The notes beneath the pieces were generated by a model. That model did no database searches. It was given only the letters and a program-made list of their open reading frames with translations, and was not told the origin of the DNA. The translations under genes were made by a program, and so were the position numbers. Below, in pieces: positions 43,145 to 50,971 of a DNA stretch of 64,000 nt. Origin of the DNA: Jeotgalicoccus saudimassiliensis (lineage in GTDB: Bacteria; Bacillota; Bacilli; Staphylococcales; Salinicoccaceae); the NCBI RefSeq assembly GCF_000756715.1, contig NZ_CCSE01000001.1:1766001-1830000 (forward strand), in the 5' to 3' direction. Each line of letters opens with the position of its first letter. The stretch's first letter is position 1.

Positions 43145-43215
43145 TTCAGGGCTTTTGTCCCAGCCCCTTTTCTGTATAAAAAAGCAACCCTCAACAAATG
43201 AAACAAAAAGAGGCG

Positions 43216-43259
43216 TATAGTTATATACAGAGACTTTTTTGAAAGGAAGGATAACTATA
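43216..43259 (+). promoter_or_regulatory. GntR-operator-like box, YczE-like copy 2
   Basis: TATAGTTATATACAGAGA (43216-43233) is the same as at copy 1, with TAACTATA at 43252-43259 beyond the AAAGGAAGG site. The preceding 40 bases also resemble the copy 1 upstream region, so the duplication includes the promoter. Confidence 0.5.
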
Positions 43260-44012
43260 GCCCACATAAACATTACTGCTAAGCGTTTAATCTTATACTT
43301 TTTCGGTTTGTTTTTTCTTTCTCTCGGTGTCAGTTTTTCTATTCAGGCAAATCTGGGTGTATCGCCCGTATCCTCATTAGCTTATGCATTTACACTTTCC
43401 ACAGGAATATCTATCGGCCTGATGACGATAGCCGCGAATGTCCTGTTTATTATTATTCAAATCATTTTAAGTAAAAAATTTAATTTAAGAGAAGCAATAT
43501 TTCAGCTGATTATTACTTTTCTTTTTGGTTTTATGATGAATTTTACATTGTTCCTCGTACAAATATTGCCGGCACCTGAAACATGGATTATGCGCAGTGC
43601 ATTTTTAGTAATCAGTTTATTTGTTGTTTCAACAGGACTGCTCGGTTATTTCAGCACAAAATTCCCGTTGATGCCATATGATGAATTAACACACGTAATC
43701 AGTGAAAAGTTCAATATGCAGTTCAGCAAAGCTAAAATTACGAGTGACTTGCTGAACGTTGCTGCAGCAGGTCTCATCTGTATTATCTTTATTCAGTCAC
43801 TCGGTTCAATAGGTATAGGCACATTAATTGCGGCGTATTTTATCGGAAAAATTACCGGTTGGATGATGAAGGAATATCAGCATCATTTAATAGACTGGTC
43901 GGGACAGCGTAAAGCAATCGCAGAAGAAGTAATAGAAACTGCAGAGCCTGGAAACGATACGGGATTCGAAGAAGAATTGCCAGAGCCTTTTGAAAATCCA
44001 ACAGCCCCATAG
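43239..44012 (+). CDS. YczE/YitT-like integral membrane protein, copy 2
   Basis: 257 residues from TTG at 43239, at the place of CTG in copy 1. Strongly similar to copy 1 over the whole length (same helices, same LFFLSLGVSFSIQANLGVSP start and charged tail), but diverged at many positions, and AT-richer. It is intact while its acyltransferase partner is broken. The start is uncertain for the same reason as in copy 1. Confidence 0.8.
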   Translation: MKGRITIAHINITAKRLILYFFGLFFLSLGVSFSIQANLGVSPVSSLAYAFTLSTGISIGLMTIAANVLFIIIQIILSKKFNLREAIFQLIITFLFGFMMNFTLFLVQILPAPETWIMRSAFLVISLFVVSTGLLGYFSTKFPLMPYDELTHVISEKFNMQFSKAKITSDLLNVAAAGLICIIFIQSLGSIGIGTLIAAYFIGKITGWMMKEYQHHLIDWSGQRKAIAEEVIETAEPGNDTGFEEELPEPFENPTAP

Positions 44013-44022
44013 CAGACAGAAG

Positions 44023-44048
44023 GAATCTCATTTGAGATTCTTTTTTTT
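44023..44048 (+). terminator. Terminator after YczE-like copy 2
   Basis: GAATCTCA (44023-44030) pairs with TGAGATTC (44033-44040), followed by eight T residues. Confidence 0.82.
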
Positions 44049-44136
44049 ATGCAAACAGGCTTTTACTTTCATTCTGATAAAATGTTTAATAACATATTAC
44101 GAAATACAGAAAATAAAAAGTGAAAGGAAGCTTATC

Positions 44137-44324
44137 ATGAGCCGTATGCCGTTTTTTGATAACGCCAGATTAATATTAATTTTTCTCGTTGTATTTGGTC
44201 ATATGATTCAGCCGTTTGCGTCTGATTCACAGCTGATCAACTCGATTTATGCATTTATATATATTCCATATGCCAATGTTTATAATGCTGGCAGGCTTTT
44301 TTCGCCAAAGGCATCGGTGAACCG
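44137..44324 (+). pseudogene. Acyltransferase copy 2, 5' fragment
   Basis: The first 43 codons match the intact copy at 40303 (MSRMPFFDNARLILIFLVV). Relative to it, two bases are missing near 44264 (ATTCCAT for ATTTTCCAT) and the T run at 44297-44302 has one extra base, so the frame is lost before the island. DNA similarity then ends exactly at CGGTGAACCG (44315-44324). The rest of the gene continues at 56049. Confidence 0.92.
44315..44324. other. attL core
   Basis: CGGTGAACCG with chromosome (acyltransferase) to the left and the element arm to the right, which ends in AGGGTAAAAC (44336-44345). The central GA (44319-44320) is a likely crossover dinucleotide. Confidence 0.85.
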
Positions 44325-44348
44325 TACCATAAGTGAGGGTAAAACTGA

Positions 44349-44370
44349 AAGGGACCTCAATGTGTCCCTT
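44349..44370 (-). terminator. Terminator of the large recombinase gene
   Basis: AAGGGAC (44349-44355) pairs with GTCCCTT (44364-44370); on the - strand, moderately T-rich sequence follows. Confidence 0.55.
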
Positions 44371-44424
44371 AGCTCTTTTTCCGTTGGATTCACTTTATTT
44401 AAGGGCGACAAATCAATGTTGCTA

Positions 44425-45897
44425 TCAGGAGCATAGCTCGCCATCTTTAGGAGAAGGCTTTTTGACTTTTTTTACTGCTTCTGGAGTAAAGTCAAAGTAT
44501 AACTTAATATTAGTAACCTCTCGTCCTTTCTGTCTTCCATGGCTCCTTTTTTCAGCCGAAGGCGTAATCTCAATCTGTTCCACAATCATACGTAAAAGTT
44601 CCTTCTTTTCCTCGCCACTTACTTTGTCCAGTATCTCATCGATATTTTTAATAAGATGGTGAAACGCCATTAAATCAATTGGTTTTGTATTGATGCTGGT
44701 AAGCTCTTCCTCAACTTCCTCCAGCTGTTTCTGGTTAGATATTTTCTCACTTTGCTGCTCTTTCAATCTTTCTGCAAATGAGGAAACTAAATCAGGGTCC
44801 TTCATTAGCTTATCAGTAATATTCGCAATATAGGTCTCATTTTGTTTTATTCTTGATTCAATATATTCCTTTTGTTTAATTAACGGTTCAATGGCGTGTT
44901 CTCTTTCCTGGTTCAGCTTTGCGACCAATTGTTTGATGAAACTAGAGTCTGTTACAATACGTTTAATTTCATCTAGTACTTGTGCCTCAGCAATATCTGC
45001 ATTGATACTATTCGATGAACATACAGATGACCCTTTGTTATGGAAGGTGCCACATACATAATAACGATATGTTTTAGTTCTCCCTTTGGACTTTGCAGAT
45101 ACCATTCCAGCACCACATTGTGGACAACGTATAAGTCTAGATAGAAAGTAAGGTTTGGAGGACTGTACAGCTTTATATGAGCGTCCTTGTCTTTTTAGTT
45201 GTATACTATCCCATAATTCTTTATCTATAATGGGCTCGTGTATTCCATCAACTATAATAGTCTCCTTGTTTTTCCCTTTTCTTCTTTTTTCAGCCCAATT
45301 TTCATGTTGATTGAATCGGAGTTTTCCAATATACATGGGGTTGTCTAATATCCTCTTTACTGTTGCAATGGAGAACTCATTTCCCTTTTTCGTTTTATAT
45401 CCTTTACGATTAATGATTCCAGTTATCTTTTTGTATCCATGCCCCTTGTCGGCAAGTTGGAATATCTCTTTTACAATGATAGCTTCATTAGGATTTACAA
45501 AAAGTTGCTTGTCCTTGGAATCATAGCCTATACATTGACCGCCATTCCATTTCCCTTCCTTGGGCCTTTGTGTCATGCCCATCTTCACACGACCAACTAT
45601 TTGCTCTCTTTCCATTTCTGCCAATGAGCTTAATACGGTATAAAACATTCGTCCATGAGGAGTGATTGTATCAATGCTTTCGGATAAACTGATGAGTTGT
45701 ACTCCATGATTATTTAATGTTTCAGCAATTTCCAGTGAATCTCTTGTTTTTCTAGCAAGACGGTCTAGCTTATAAATGATGACAGTATCAAATTTCTTTT
45801 GAGCAGCATCTTTAAGCAATTTCGTCATTTGTGGTCTTCCAGAAATACTTTTTCCACCTTGCATTGGTAGGCTGACAATATTGTTTTCTTTTACCAT
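44425..45897 (-). CDS. Large serine recombinase lacking the N-terminal catalytic segment
   Basis: 490 residues. Starts where normal members are about 45 residues into the catalytic domain: GGKSISGRPQM and IYKLDRLARKT (near residue 40) are present, but the upstream Y-x-R-V-S-T segment with the nucleophilic serine is not. The recombinase domain (about 130-250), zinc ribbon (CPQCGAGM...YVCGTFHNKGSSVC, about 275-315) and a coiled coil (about 350-420) are complete. A perfect GGAGG lies seven bases before the ATG and a stop codon stands in frame just upstream, so no hidden extension exists. It should be inactive alone. Confidence 0.88.
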   Translation of the reverse strand: MVKENNIVSLPMQGGKSISGRPQMTKLLKDAAQKKFDTVIIYKLDRLARKTRDSLEIAETLNNHGVQLISLSESIDTITPHGRMFYTVLSSLAEMEREQIVGRVKMGMTQRPKEGKWNGGQCIGYDSKDKQLFVNPNEAIIVKEIFQLADKGHGYKKITGIINRKGYKTKKGNEFSIATVKRILDNPMYIGKLRFNQHENWAEKRRKGKNKETIIVDGIHEPIIDKELWDSIQLKRQGRSYKAVQSSKPYFLSRLIRCPQCGAGMVSAKSKGRTKTYRYYVCGTFHNKGSSVCSSNSINADIAEAQVLDEIKRIVTDSSFIKQLVAKLNQEREHAIEPLIKQKEYIESRIKQNETYIANITDKLMKDPDLVSSFAERLKEQQSEKISNQKQLEEVEEELTSINTKPIDLMAFHHLIKNIDEILDKVSGEEKKELLRMIVEQIEITPSAEKRSHGRQKGREVTNIKLYFDFTPEAVKKVKKPSPKDGELCS

Positions 45898-45924
45898 GTT
45901 ATCTCCTCCATTCTCCGTTTATTT

Positions 45925-46161
45925 CTATTTCTGCTGGACGTAAAAAGGAACTCGATTTCCCAATTCATTATTGCAGTTGTAGTAAGCATACTTAGCAATA
46001 ATATTCTCCAGCTCCTCTAGGCTTGTAATTTTAACTTTCATACCAAGACACCAGAGACCATTGATATGTGCTGGGTGCACCTTATTTGCTACAAGGAACC
46101 CAGTCCAATAACCTTCCTTTCTAATAGCAGCTTTTACAGTATTTTTGTGTTGACGTAACAT
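45925..46161 (-). CDS. Small protein of unknown function, upstream of the large recombinase
   Basis: 78 residues from the ATG at 46161 with GAAGGTG before it; the open frame extends 29 codons further without a site. Basic N-terminal half (LRQHKNTVKAAIRKEGYW), then mixed sequence with two cysteines; no known domain recognised. It ends 27 bases before the recombinase, in the place where the missing catalytic segment would be expected, but it has no similarity to it. It may be a recombination accessory protein. Confidence 0.6.
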   Translation of the reverse strand: MLRQHKNTVKAAIRKEGYWTGFLVANKVHPAHINGLWCLGMKVKITSLEELENIIAKYAYYNCNNELGNRVPFYVQQK

Positions 46162-46445
46162 GTTCTCACCTTCTTTCAATTCATCAATAAAATAACCCCT
46201 CATAAAAAGGGGGTGGCCACCAAACGTTTGAAATAACAATTTATACATACATAACTAGAGGTTGGATTTTTTGTTATTTTTAAATCCTAAAGAGTGATTT
46301 TTGTAAGAGTAACCTGTTTCAATGGGGTACTCTACTGGGATGAAATATAGATGTGGATTTTACTGGATTCATAGTTTCCCATTTACATGTTCCAAAATTA
46401 GATATAAAATAATAGTAAATAAAATTCATATTTGGAGTGTGAAGT

Positions 46446-47036
46446 ATGATATACGGTTATGCTCGTGTATCCAACAAAGACCAAAATTTAGCTAGGCAAA
46501 TCGAGGCATTAAAAAATGAAGGATGCGAAAATATTTTTAAAGAGATGGTAAGCGGTGCAAATTTAAATAGACCAGCTCTACAAAATTTATTAGAAGAACT
46601 TAATGCTGGTGATATTGTAATCGTTCATAGTTTAGACCGTATTAGCCGCTCGACAGTAGACTTACTTAATTTAGTAGAAATGATGAAGAAAAAAGGAGTT
46701 TTTATGAAGTCACTTCAAGATGCTTGGTTTGATATGACAGATGATAATCCTTTTTCAGATTTTCTTTTAACAATTATGTCTGGACTATCTGAATATGAAA
46801 GAAAAATGATTAAGAGTAGGCAGCGTGAAGGAATAATTCAAGCTAAAAAAGAGGGGAAATATAAAGGAAGGATAAGAAAATATACGGAAAATCATGTTGG
46901 AATGAACCATGCTATTGAACTGTACCATTCTGGTGCGAAAACTGTGAAAGAAATATGTGATATCACAAAAGTAAGTAAAAGTGCATTATATCGTGAGTTA
47001 AAAAGGCGTGAAGGGGATATTCTAGTTAAGTCATAA
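46446..47036 (+). CDS. Small serine recombinase (resolvase/invertase family)
   Basis: 196 residues, complete. The catalytic serine is S9 in YGYARVSN; HSLDRISRSTVDLL and the long E helix with SGLSEYERKMIKSRQREGI follow. The C-terminal helix-turn-helix (KTVKEICDITKVSKSALYREL) binds DNA. It has a GGAG site eight bases before the ATG. It is divergent from the large recombinase and points to the defence operon. It may resolve or invert DNA, or assist the large enzyme. Confidence 0.92.
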   Translation: MIYGYARVSNKDQNLARQIEALKNEGCENIFKEMVSGANLNRPALQNLLEELNAGDIVIVHSLDRISRSTVDLLNLVEMMKKKGVFMKSLQDAWFDMTDDNPFSDFLLTIMSGLSEYERKMIKSRQREGIIQAKKEGKYKGRIRKYTENHVGMNHAIELYHSGAKTVKEICDITKVSKSALYRELKRREGDILVKS

Positions 47037-47068
47037 AAATGGATTGATGGGAAGAGGAGGGAAATCTA

Positions 47069-50000
47069 ATGCAAATAATAGATAATATCCATCAGAAATT
47101 AAATGACGACTTAAAAAACACAATAAAAAAGGATAGTAAAGTTTCTATTGCTGCTGCTTATTTTTCAATTTACGCTTACCAAGAATTGAAAAAACAACTG
47201 GAACAAGTAGATGAACTAAGGTTCTTATTCACTTCGCCTTCATTTACTTCTGATAAGACAAAAAAGGAAAAACGTGAATTTTATATTCCTCGTCTAAATA
47301 GAGAAAAGAGTCTATATGGTACGGAGTTCGAGGTGAAATTAAGAAATGAGCTAACACAAAAAGCTATAGCAAAGGAATGCGTAGACTGGATAAAGAAAAA
47401 AGCTCAATTTAAGTCAAATGTTACCCAGGAACACATCTCTGGTTTTATGAATGTTAATAGTTCAGACGATTACACTTATGCTCCATTAAATGGCTTCACA
47501 ACAATTGATTTAGGTGTAGAGAAAGGGAATCATATGCACGGTTTGGTTAATCGTGTTGAAGGGGAAAATGCATTATATTATAAGCGTACTTTCGACCAAA
47601 TCTGGAATGATAAGGAAAAACTACAAGACGTCACAGATGAAGTTATAGATAACATCACAACAGTCTATAAAGAAAACGCACCTGAATTTATTTATTTCCT
47701 GACATTATATAATATCTTCAATGAATTCTTGGATGATCTATCTGAAGATGTGTTACCAGATGAAGCAACAGGTTTTAAAGAATCGGCTATTTGGAATAAG
47801 TTATATGATTTTCAAAAAGAGGCATGTTTGGCGATGATAAATAAATTAGAAAAATATAATGGATGCATTTTAGCCGATAGTGTAGGGCTGGGTAAGACAT
47901 TTACTGCTTTAAGCGTAATTAAGTATTACGAAAATCGAAATAAGACTGTTTTGGTTCTCTGTCCCAAAAAGCTATCAGATAATTGGAATACATATAAACA
48001 AAACCTTTTAAACAATCCAATTGCAGATGACCGTTTAAGATATGATGTACTATACCATACTGATTTATCTAGAGATAAGGGATACTCCAATGGAATTCCT
48101 TTGGATAGAATCAATTGGGGTAATTATGACTTAGTGGTTATTGATGAATCACATAACTTCCGCAACGGAGGACAAGTATATGGTGAAAATGATGAGAAGG
48201 AAAATCGTTATTTAAAATTATTAAATCGTGTTATTCGTCAGGGAGTGAAAACGAAAGTATTAATGTTATCTGCAACCCCAGTAAACAATCGATTTACAGA
48301 TTTAAAAAACCAATTGGCACTAGCATATGAGGGGGAAGAGGATAAACTTAATCGAAAACTCAATACTAAAACGACAATCGATACTATTTTCAGACGAGCC
48401 CAAGCTGTTTTTAATACTTGGAGTGAATCACCAGCTGAGAAACGGACAACAGACCAATTACTTAGAATGCTGGATTTTGATTTCTTCGAATTGCTTGATA
48501 GTGTGACTATTGCACGTTCTAGAAAGCATATCGAACAATACTATGATAAGGTTGAGGTTGGCACTTTTCCAGAAAGGAGAACACCTATATCCATTAGATG
48601 TAACCTTTCAAACATAGAAAATCTCATGGATTATAACACTATATATGAACATTTATCAATGTTGAATTTAGGGATTTATAAGCCTACAGAGTATATATTA
48701 CCTAGTAAAATATCCAAGTATGAAGAGATATACGGGACAGATATGGCACATACTAGGTTTAAACAATCTGACAGAGAACAAGGTATCTTAGTATTGATGA
48801 GAACAAACTTACTAAAACGCCTTGAAAGCTCGGTATATTCTTTCCGTTTAACGATGGAACGCATGTTAACTAATATTAACAACACGATACAGACAATTAA
48901 TGATTATCGTGAAGGAAAGAGTGTAGAGATTAATAATATCAATAGAGATGATTTCGATATAGATGACCAGAATACTGACTTTTTCAGCGTGGGTTCTAAG
49001 GTAAAAATCATTCTAAATGATATGGATTACCAATCCTGGCTTGATGATTTAAATGATGATAAAGAAATTTTGATTAAATTAATTGATGAAATGAAACGTG
49101 TTAGTCCACAAAATGATGAGAAGCTCTTCCAATTAATAAAAACGATTGAACACAAGATAAATAATCCTATTAATGAGCAGAATAAAAAAGTCATTATTTT
49201 TTCAGCTTTTTCAGATACAGTTGAGTATCTGTATAAACATGTAAGTACATATTTTAGAGATAAATATGGTTTGAATTCAGCCATGGTAACTGGTGGGGAT
49301 GGAGGAGCGAATACCGTAAAAGGGTTGTCTAATGACTTAAACACCATATTGACTTGTTTCTCGCCTAAATCAAAAGATAAAGAGCTGATTCTTCCAAATC
49401 AAACAGAAGGTATTGATATATTAATTGCTACCGATGTCATATCAGAAGGGCAAAACCTTCAAGACTGTGATTATCTTATTAATTATGACATACATTGGAA
49501 TCCTGTGCGAATCATTCAACGGTTTGGACGTATAGACCGTATTGGAAGTACGAATAAAGAGATTCAGTTAGTGAATTTTTGGCCAGACATGGATTTAGAT
49601 GACTACATTAACTTAAAAGCACGTGTAGAAACAAGAATGAAAATTACGGTTATGACATCAACAGGTGATGATAATCCAATTGATGATGAAAGTGGTGACT
49701 TAGAATATAGGAAGCAGCAGTTGGAACGGCTACAGAAGGAAGTTGTTGATATTGAAGAAATGACAAGCGGTGTTTCTATAATGGACCTTGGCTTAAATGA
49801 ATTCCGCATGGATTTGCTGGGCTATATTAAAGAAAAACCAAGCTTAGAAGAAGCTCCAATGGGAATGCATGCAATTGTACCTAGTTCTGATGAGCACCCC
49901 CCTGGTGTCGTATATATCCTAAAAAATATTAACAATGATATTAATGCAAAAAGCCAGAATCGCCTCTATCCCTTTTATTTAGTTTATATATCAGAAGAGG

Positions 50001-50299
50001 GAGAAGTGATACACAACCATTTAGACCCTAAAACAATCCTTGATTTACTGAGATTAAAATCAAGAGGATTTACTGAGCCAATTATGAATCTTTGTCGGAG
50101 CTTTAATGAAGAAACCAGTGATGGTCGAAATATGGAGAAATACTCAGACCTTCTCCAAGATACAATTAGTTCCATTATAAACGTAAATGAAGAAAGTGAT
50201 ATCGATAGTCTCTTTAAGGCTGGAGGTACAACAGCACTTAGAACACATGTTAAGGGATTAGATGATTTTGAACTAGTCTCATTTATGGTGGTGAGGTAA
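47069..50299 (+). CDS. SNF2-like helicase with PLD-like N-terminal region
   Basis: 1076 residues. The N-terminal 200 residues (VSIAAAYFSIYAYQELKKQL at about 25-44) resemble the degenerate phospholipase D-like part found before such helicases, but no HKD motif is visible. Motif I is ADSVGLGKT (residues 269-277), motif II DESH (359-362), SATPVNNR motif III, and motif VI QRFGRIDRIG from residue 817. A C-terminal part of about 200 residues has no known fold. Start behind GGAGGG; the stop overlaps the next gene (TAATG). It likely translocates on DNA for the Mod/Res pair. Confidence 0.88.
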   Translation: MQIIDNIHQKLNDDLKNTIKKDSKVSIAAAYFSIYAYQELKKQLEQVDELRFLFTSPSFTSDKTKKEKREFYIPRLNREKSLYGTEFEVKLRNELTQKAIAKECVDWIKKKAQFKSNVTQEHISGFMNVNSSDDYTYAPLNGFTTIDLGVEKGNHMHGLVNRVEGENALYYKRTFDQIWNDKEKLQDVTDEVIDNITTVYKENAPEFIYFLTLYNIFNEFLDDLSEDVLPDEATGFKESAIWNKLYDFQKEACLAMINKLEKYNGCILADSVGLGKTFTALSVIKYYENRNKTVLVLCPKKLSDNWNTYKQNLLNNPIADDRLRYDVLYHTDLSRDKGYSNGIPLDRINWGNYDLVVIDESHNFRNGGQVYGENDEKENRYLKLLNRVIRQGVKTKVLMLSATPVNNRFTDLKNQLALAYEGEEDKLNRKLNTKTTIDTIFRRAQAVFNTWSESPAEKRTTDQLLRMLDFDFFELLDSVTIARSRKHIEQYYDKVEVGTFPERRTPISIRCNLSNIENLMDYNTIYEHLSMLNLGIYKPTEYILPSKISKYEEIYGTDMAHTRFKQSDREQGILVLMRTNLLKRLESSVYSFRLTMERMLTNINNTIQTINDYREGKSVEINNINRDDFDIDDQNTDFFSVGSKVKIILNDMDYQSWLDDLNDDKEILIKLIDEMKRVSPQNDEKLFQLIKTIEHKINNPINEQNKKVIIFSAFSDTVEYLYKHVSTYFRDKYGLNSAMVTGGDGGANTVKGLSNDLNTILTCFSPKSKDKELILPNQTEGIDILIATDVISEGQNLQDCDYLINYDIHWNPVRIIQRFGRIDRIGSTNKEIQLVNFWPDMDLDDYINLKARVETRMKITVMTSTGDDNPIDDESGDLEYRKQQLERLQKEVVDIEEMTSGVSIMDLGLNEFRMDLLGYIKEKPSLEEAPMGMHAIVPSSDEHPPGVVYILKNINNDINAKSQNRLYPFYLVYISEEGEVIHNHLDPKTILDLLRLKSRGFTEPIMNLCRSFNEETSDGRNMEKYSDLLQDTISSIINVNEESDIDSLFKAGGTTALRTHVKGLDDFELVSFMVVR

Positions 50300-50955
50300 T
50301 GTTTGATTTCCCTAAAAGTACTTTATTTGACCGTAGAATACCAAAGACGAAATTCTATGAGCATTTACAAGTTAACAATAAGCTCGAACAAATGTTTATC
50401 AAAGAGATTGATAAAATAATATGGAAATATAAATTGTCACCAGATACCTTGAATATTGATTCTGGTAATTATATTAGTGAGATAGAGTTACTGGAGGTTC
50501 ATTTAAGGCAGGAAAAGGTGAGTCATAATATTATTGAACAAATTGATAGAGAAATACCATATCATATTGTATTCATTATAAATTATGCAAATAAATATCA
50601 ACTCTGGGTCAGCTACAAAGAGCAACATAAAAATAGAGAAGGGAAATTCAAAGTAGACACCTACTTTAAAACGGATTGGATTAAACAAGAAAATCTTGAG
50701 CTGAAAATAGAAGGACTTAATTTGGACCAGGTATATGAATCTTTCATTCAGCAAATTGGTCAAGACCAAATAATAGTTGATAAAGATGAAGGGCTTAAAA
50801 GGGCTGTTGAGCAATCAAAGGAAAGAGATAAGCTAAAAAGGAAAATCCATTTAATGGAAAAAAAGATTGCTAAAGAAAAACAATTTAAAAAGCAAGTTTC
50901 CATGATGAGTGAATTAAGGCAGCTCAAAGCCCAATTAGATGGTGAGCAGCCATAG
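50299..50955 (+). CDS. DUF4391 family protein
   Basis: 218 residues. It begins with FDFPKSTLFDRRIPKTKFYEH and contains a conserved centre (IPYHIVFIINYANKYQLWVSYKE), as in DUF4391 proteins that stand between helicases and type III methyltransferases in defence loci. The C-terminal 50 residues form a basic coiled coil (KLKRKIHLMEKKIAKEK). No catalytic motif was recognised. It is coupled to the helicase gene by one shared base and precedes mod by 16 bases. It may link the helicase to Mod. Confidence 0.75.
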   Translation: MFDFPKSTLFDRRIPKTKFYEHLQVNNKLEQMFIKEIDKIIWKYKLSPDTLNIDSGNYISEIELLEVHLRQEKVSHNIIEQIDREIPYHIVFIINYANKYQLWVSYKEQHKNREGKFKVDTYFKTDWIKQENLELKIEGLNLDQVYESFIQQIGQDQIIVDKDEGLKRAVEQSKERDKLKRKIHLMEKKIAKEKQFKKQVSMMSELRQLKAQLDGEQP

Positions 50956-50971
50956 AAAGGATTGAAGTTAA

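Larger units (their letters stand above)
41298..43167 (+). mobile_element. IS1182-family insertion sequence
   Basis: About 1.87 kb, bounded by inverted ends GGGGCTGGGACA (41298-41309) and TGTCCCAGCCCC (43156-43167). It carries one transposase split by a frameshift, a long hairpin near the left end and a terminator hairpin (CGGCTTGGACATCTT paired with its complement, 43096-43131) at the right. No clear target duplication is seen. It sits between the two copies of the YczE-acyltransferase pair. Confidence 0.88.

Noticed and set aside
41298-43167. Target-site duplication around the IS
   Set aside because: Flanks (aaaaagat and ttttctg) are not direct repeats; none can be claimed.
44333-44662. 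109-residue + strand frame at the left end of the island
   Set aside because: It lies mostly opposite the recombinase gene, has no family similarity and overlaps the attL arm.
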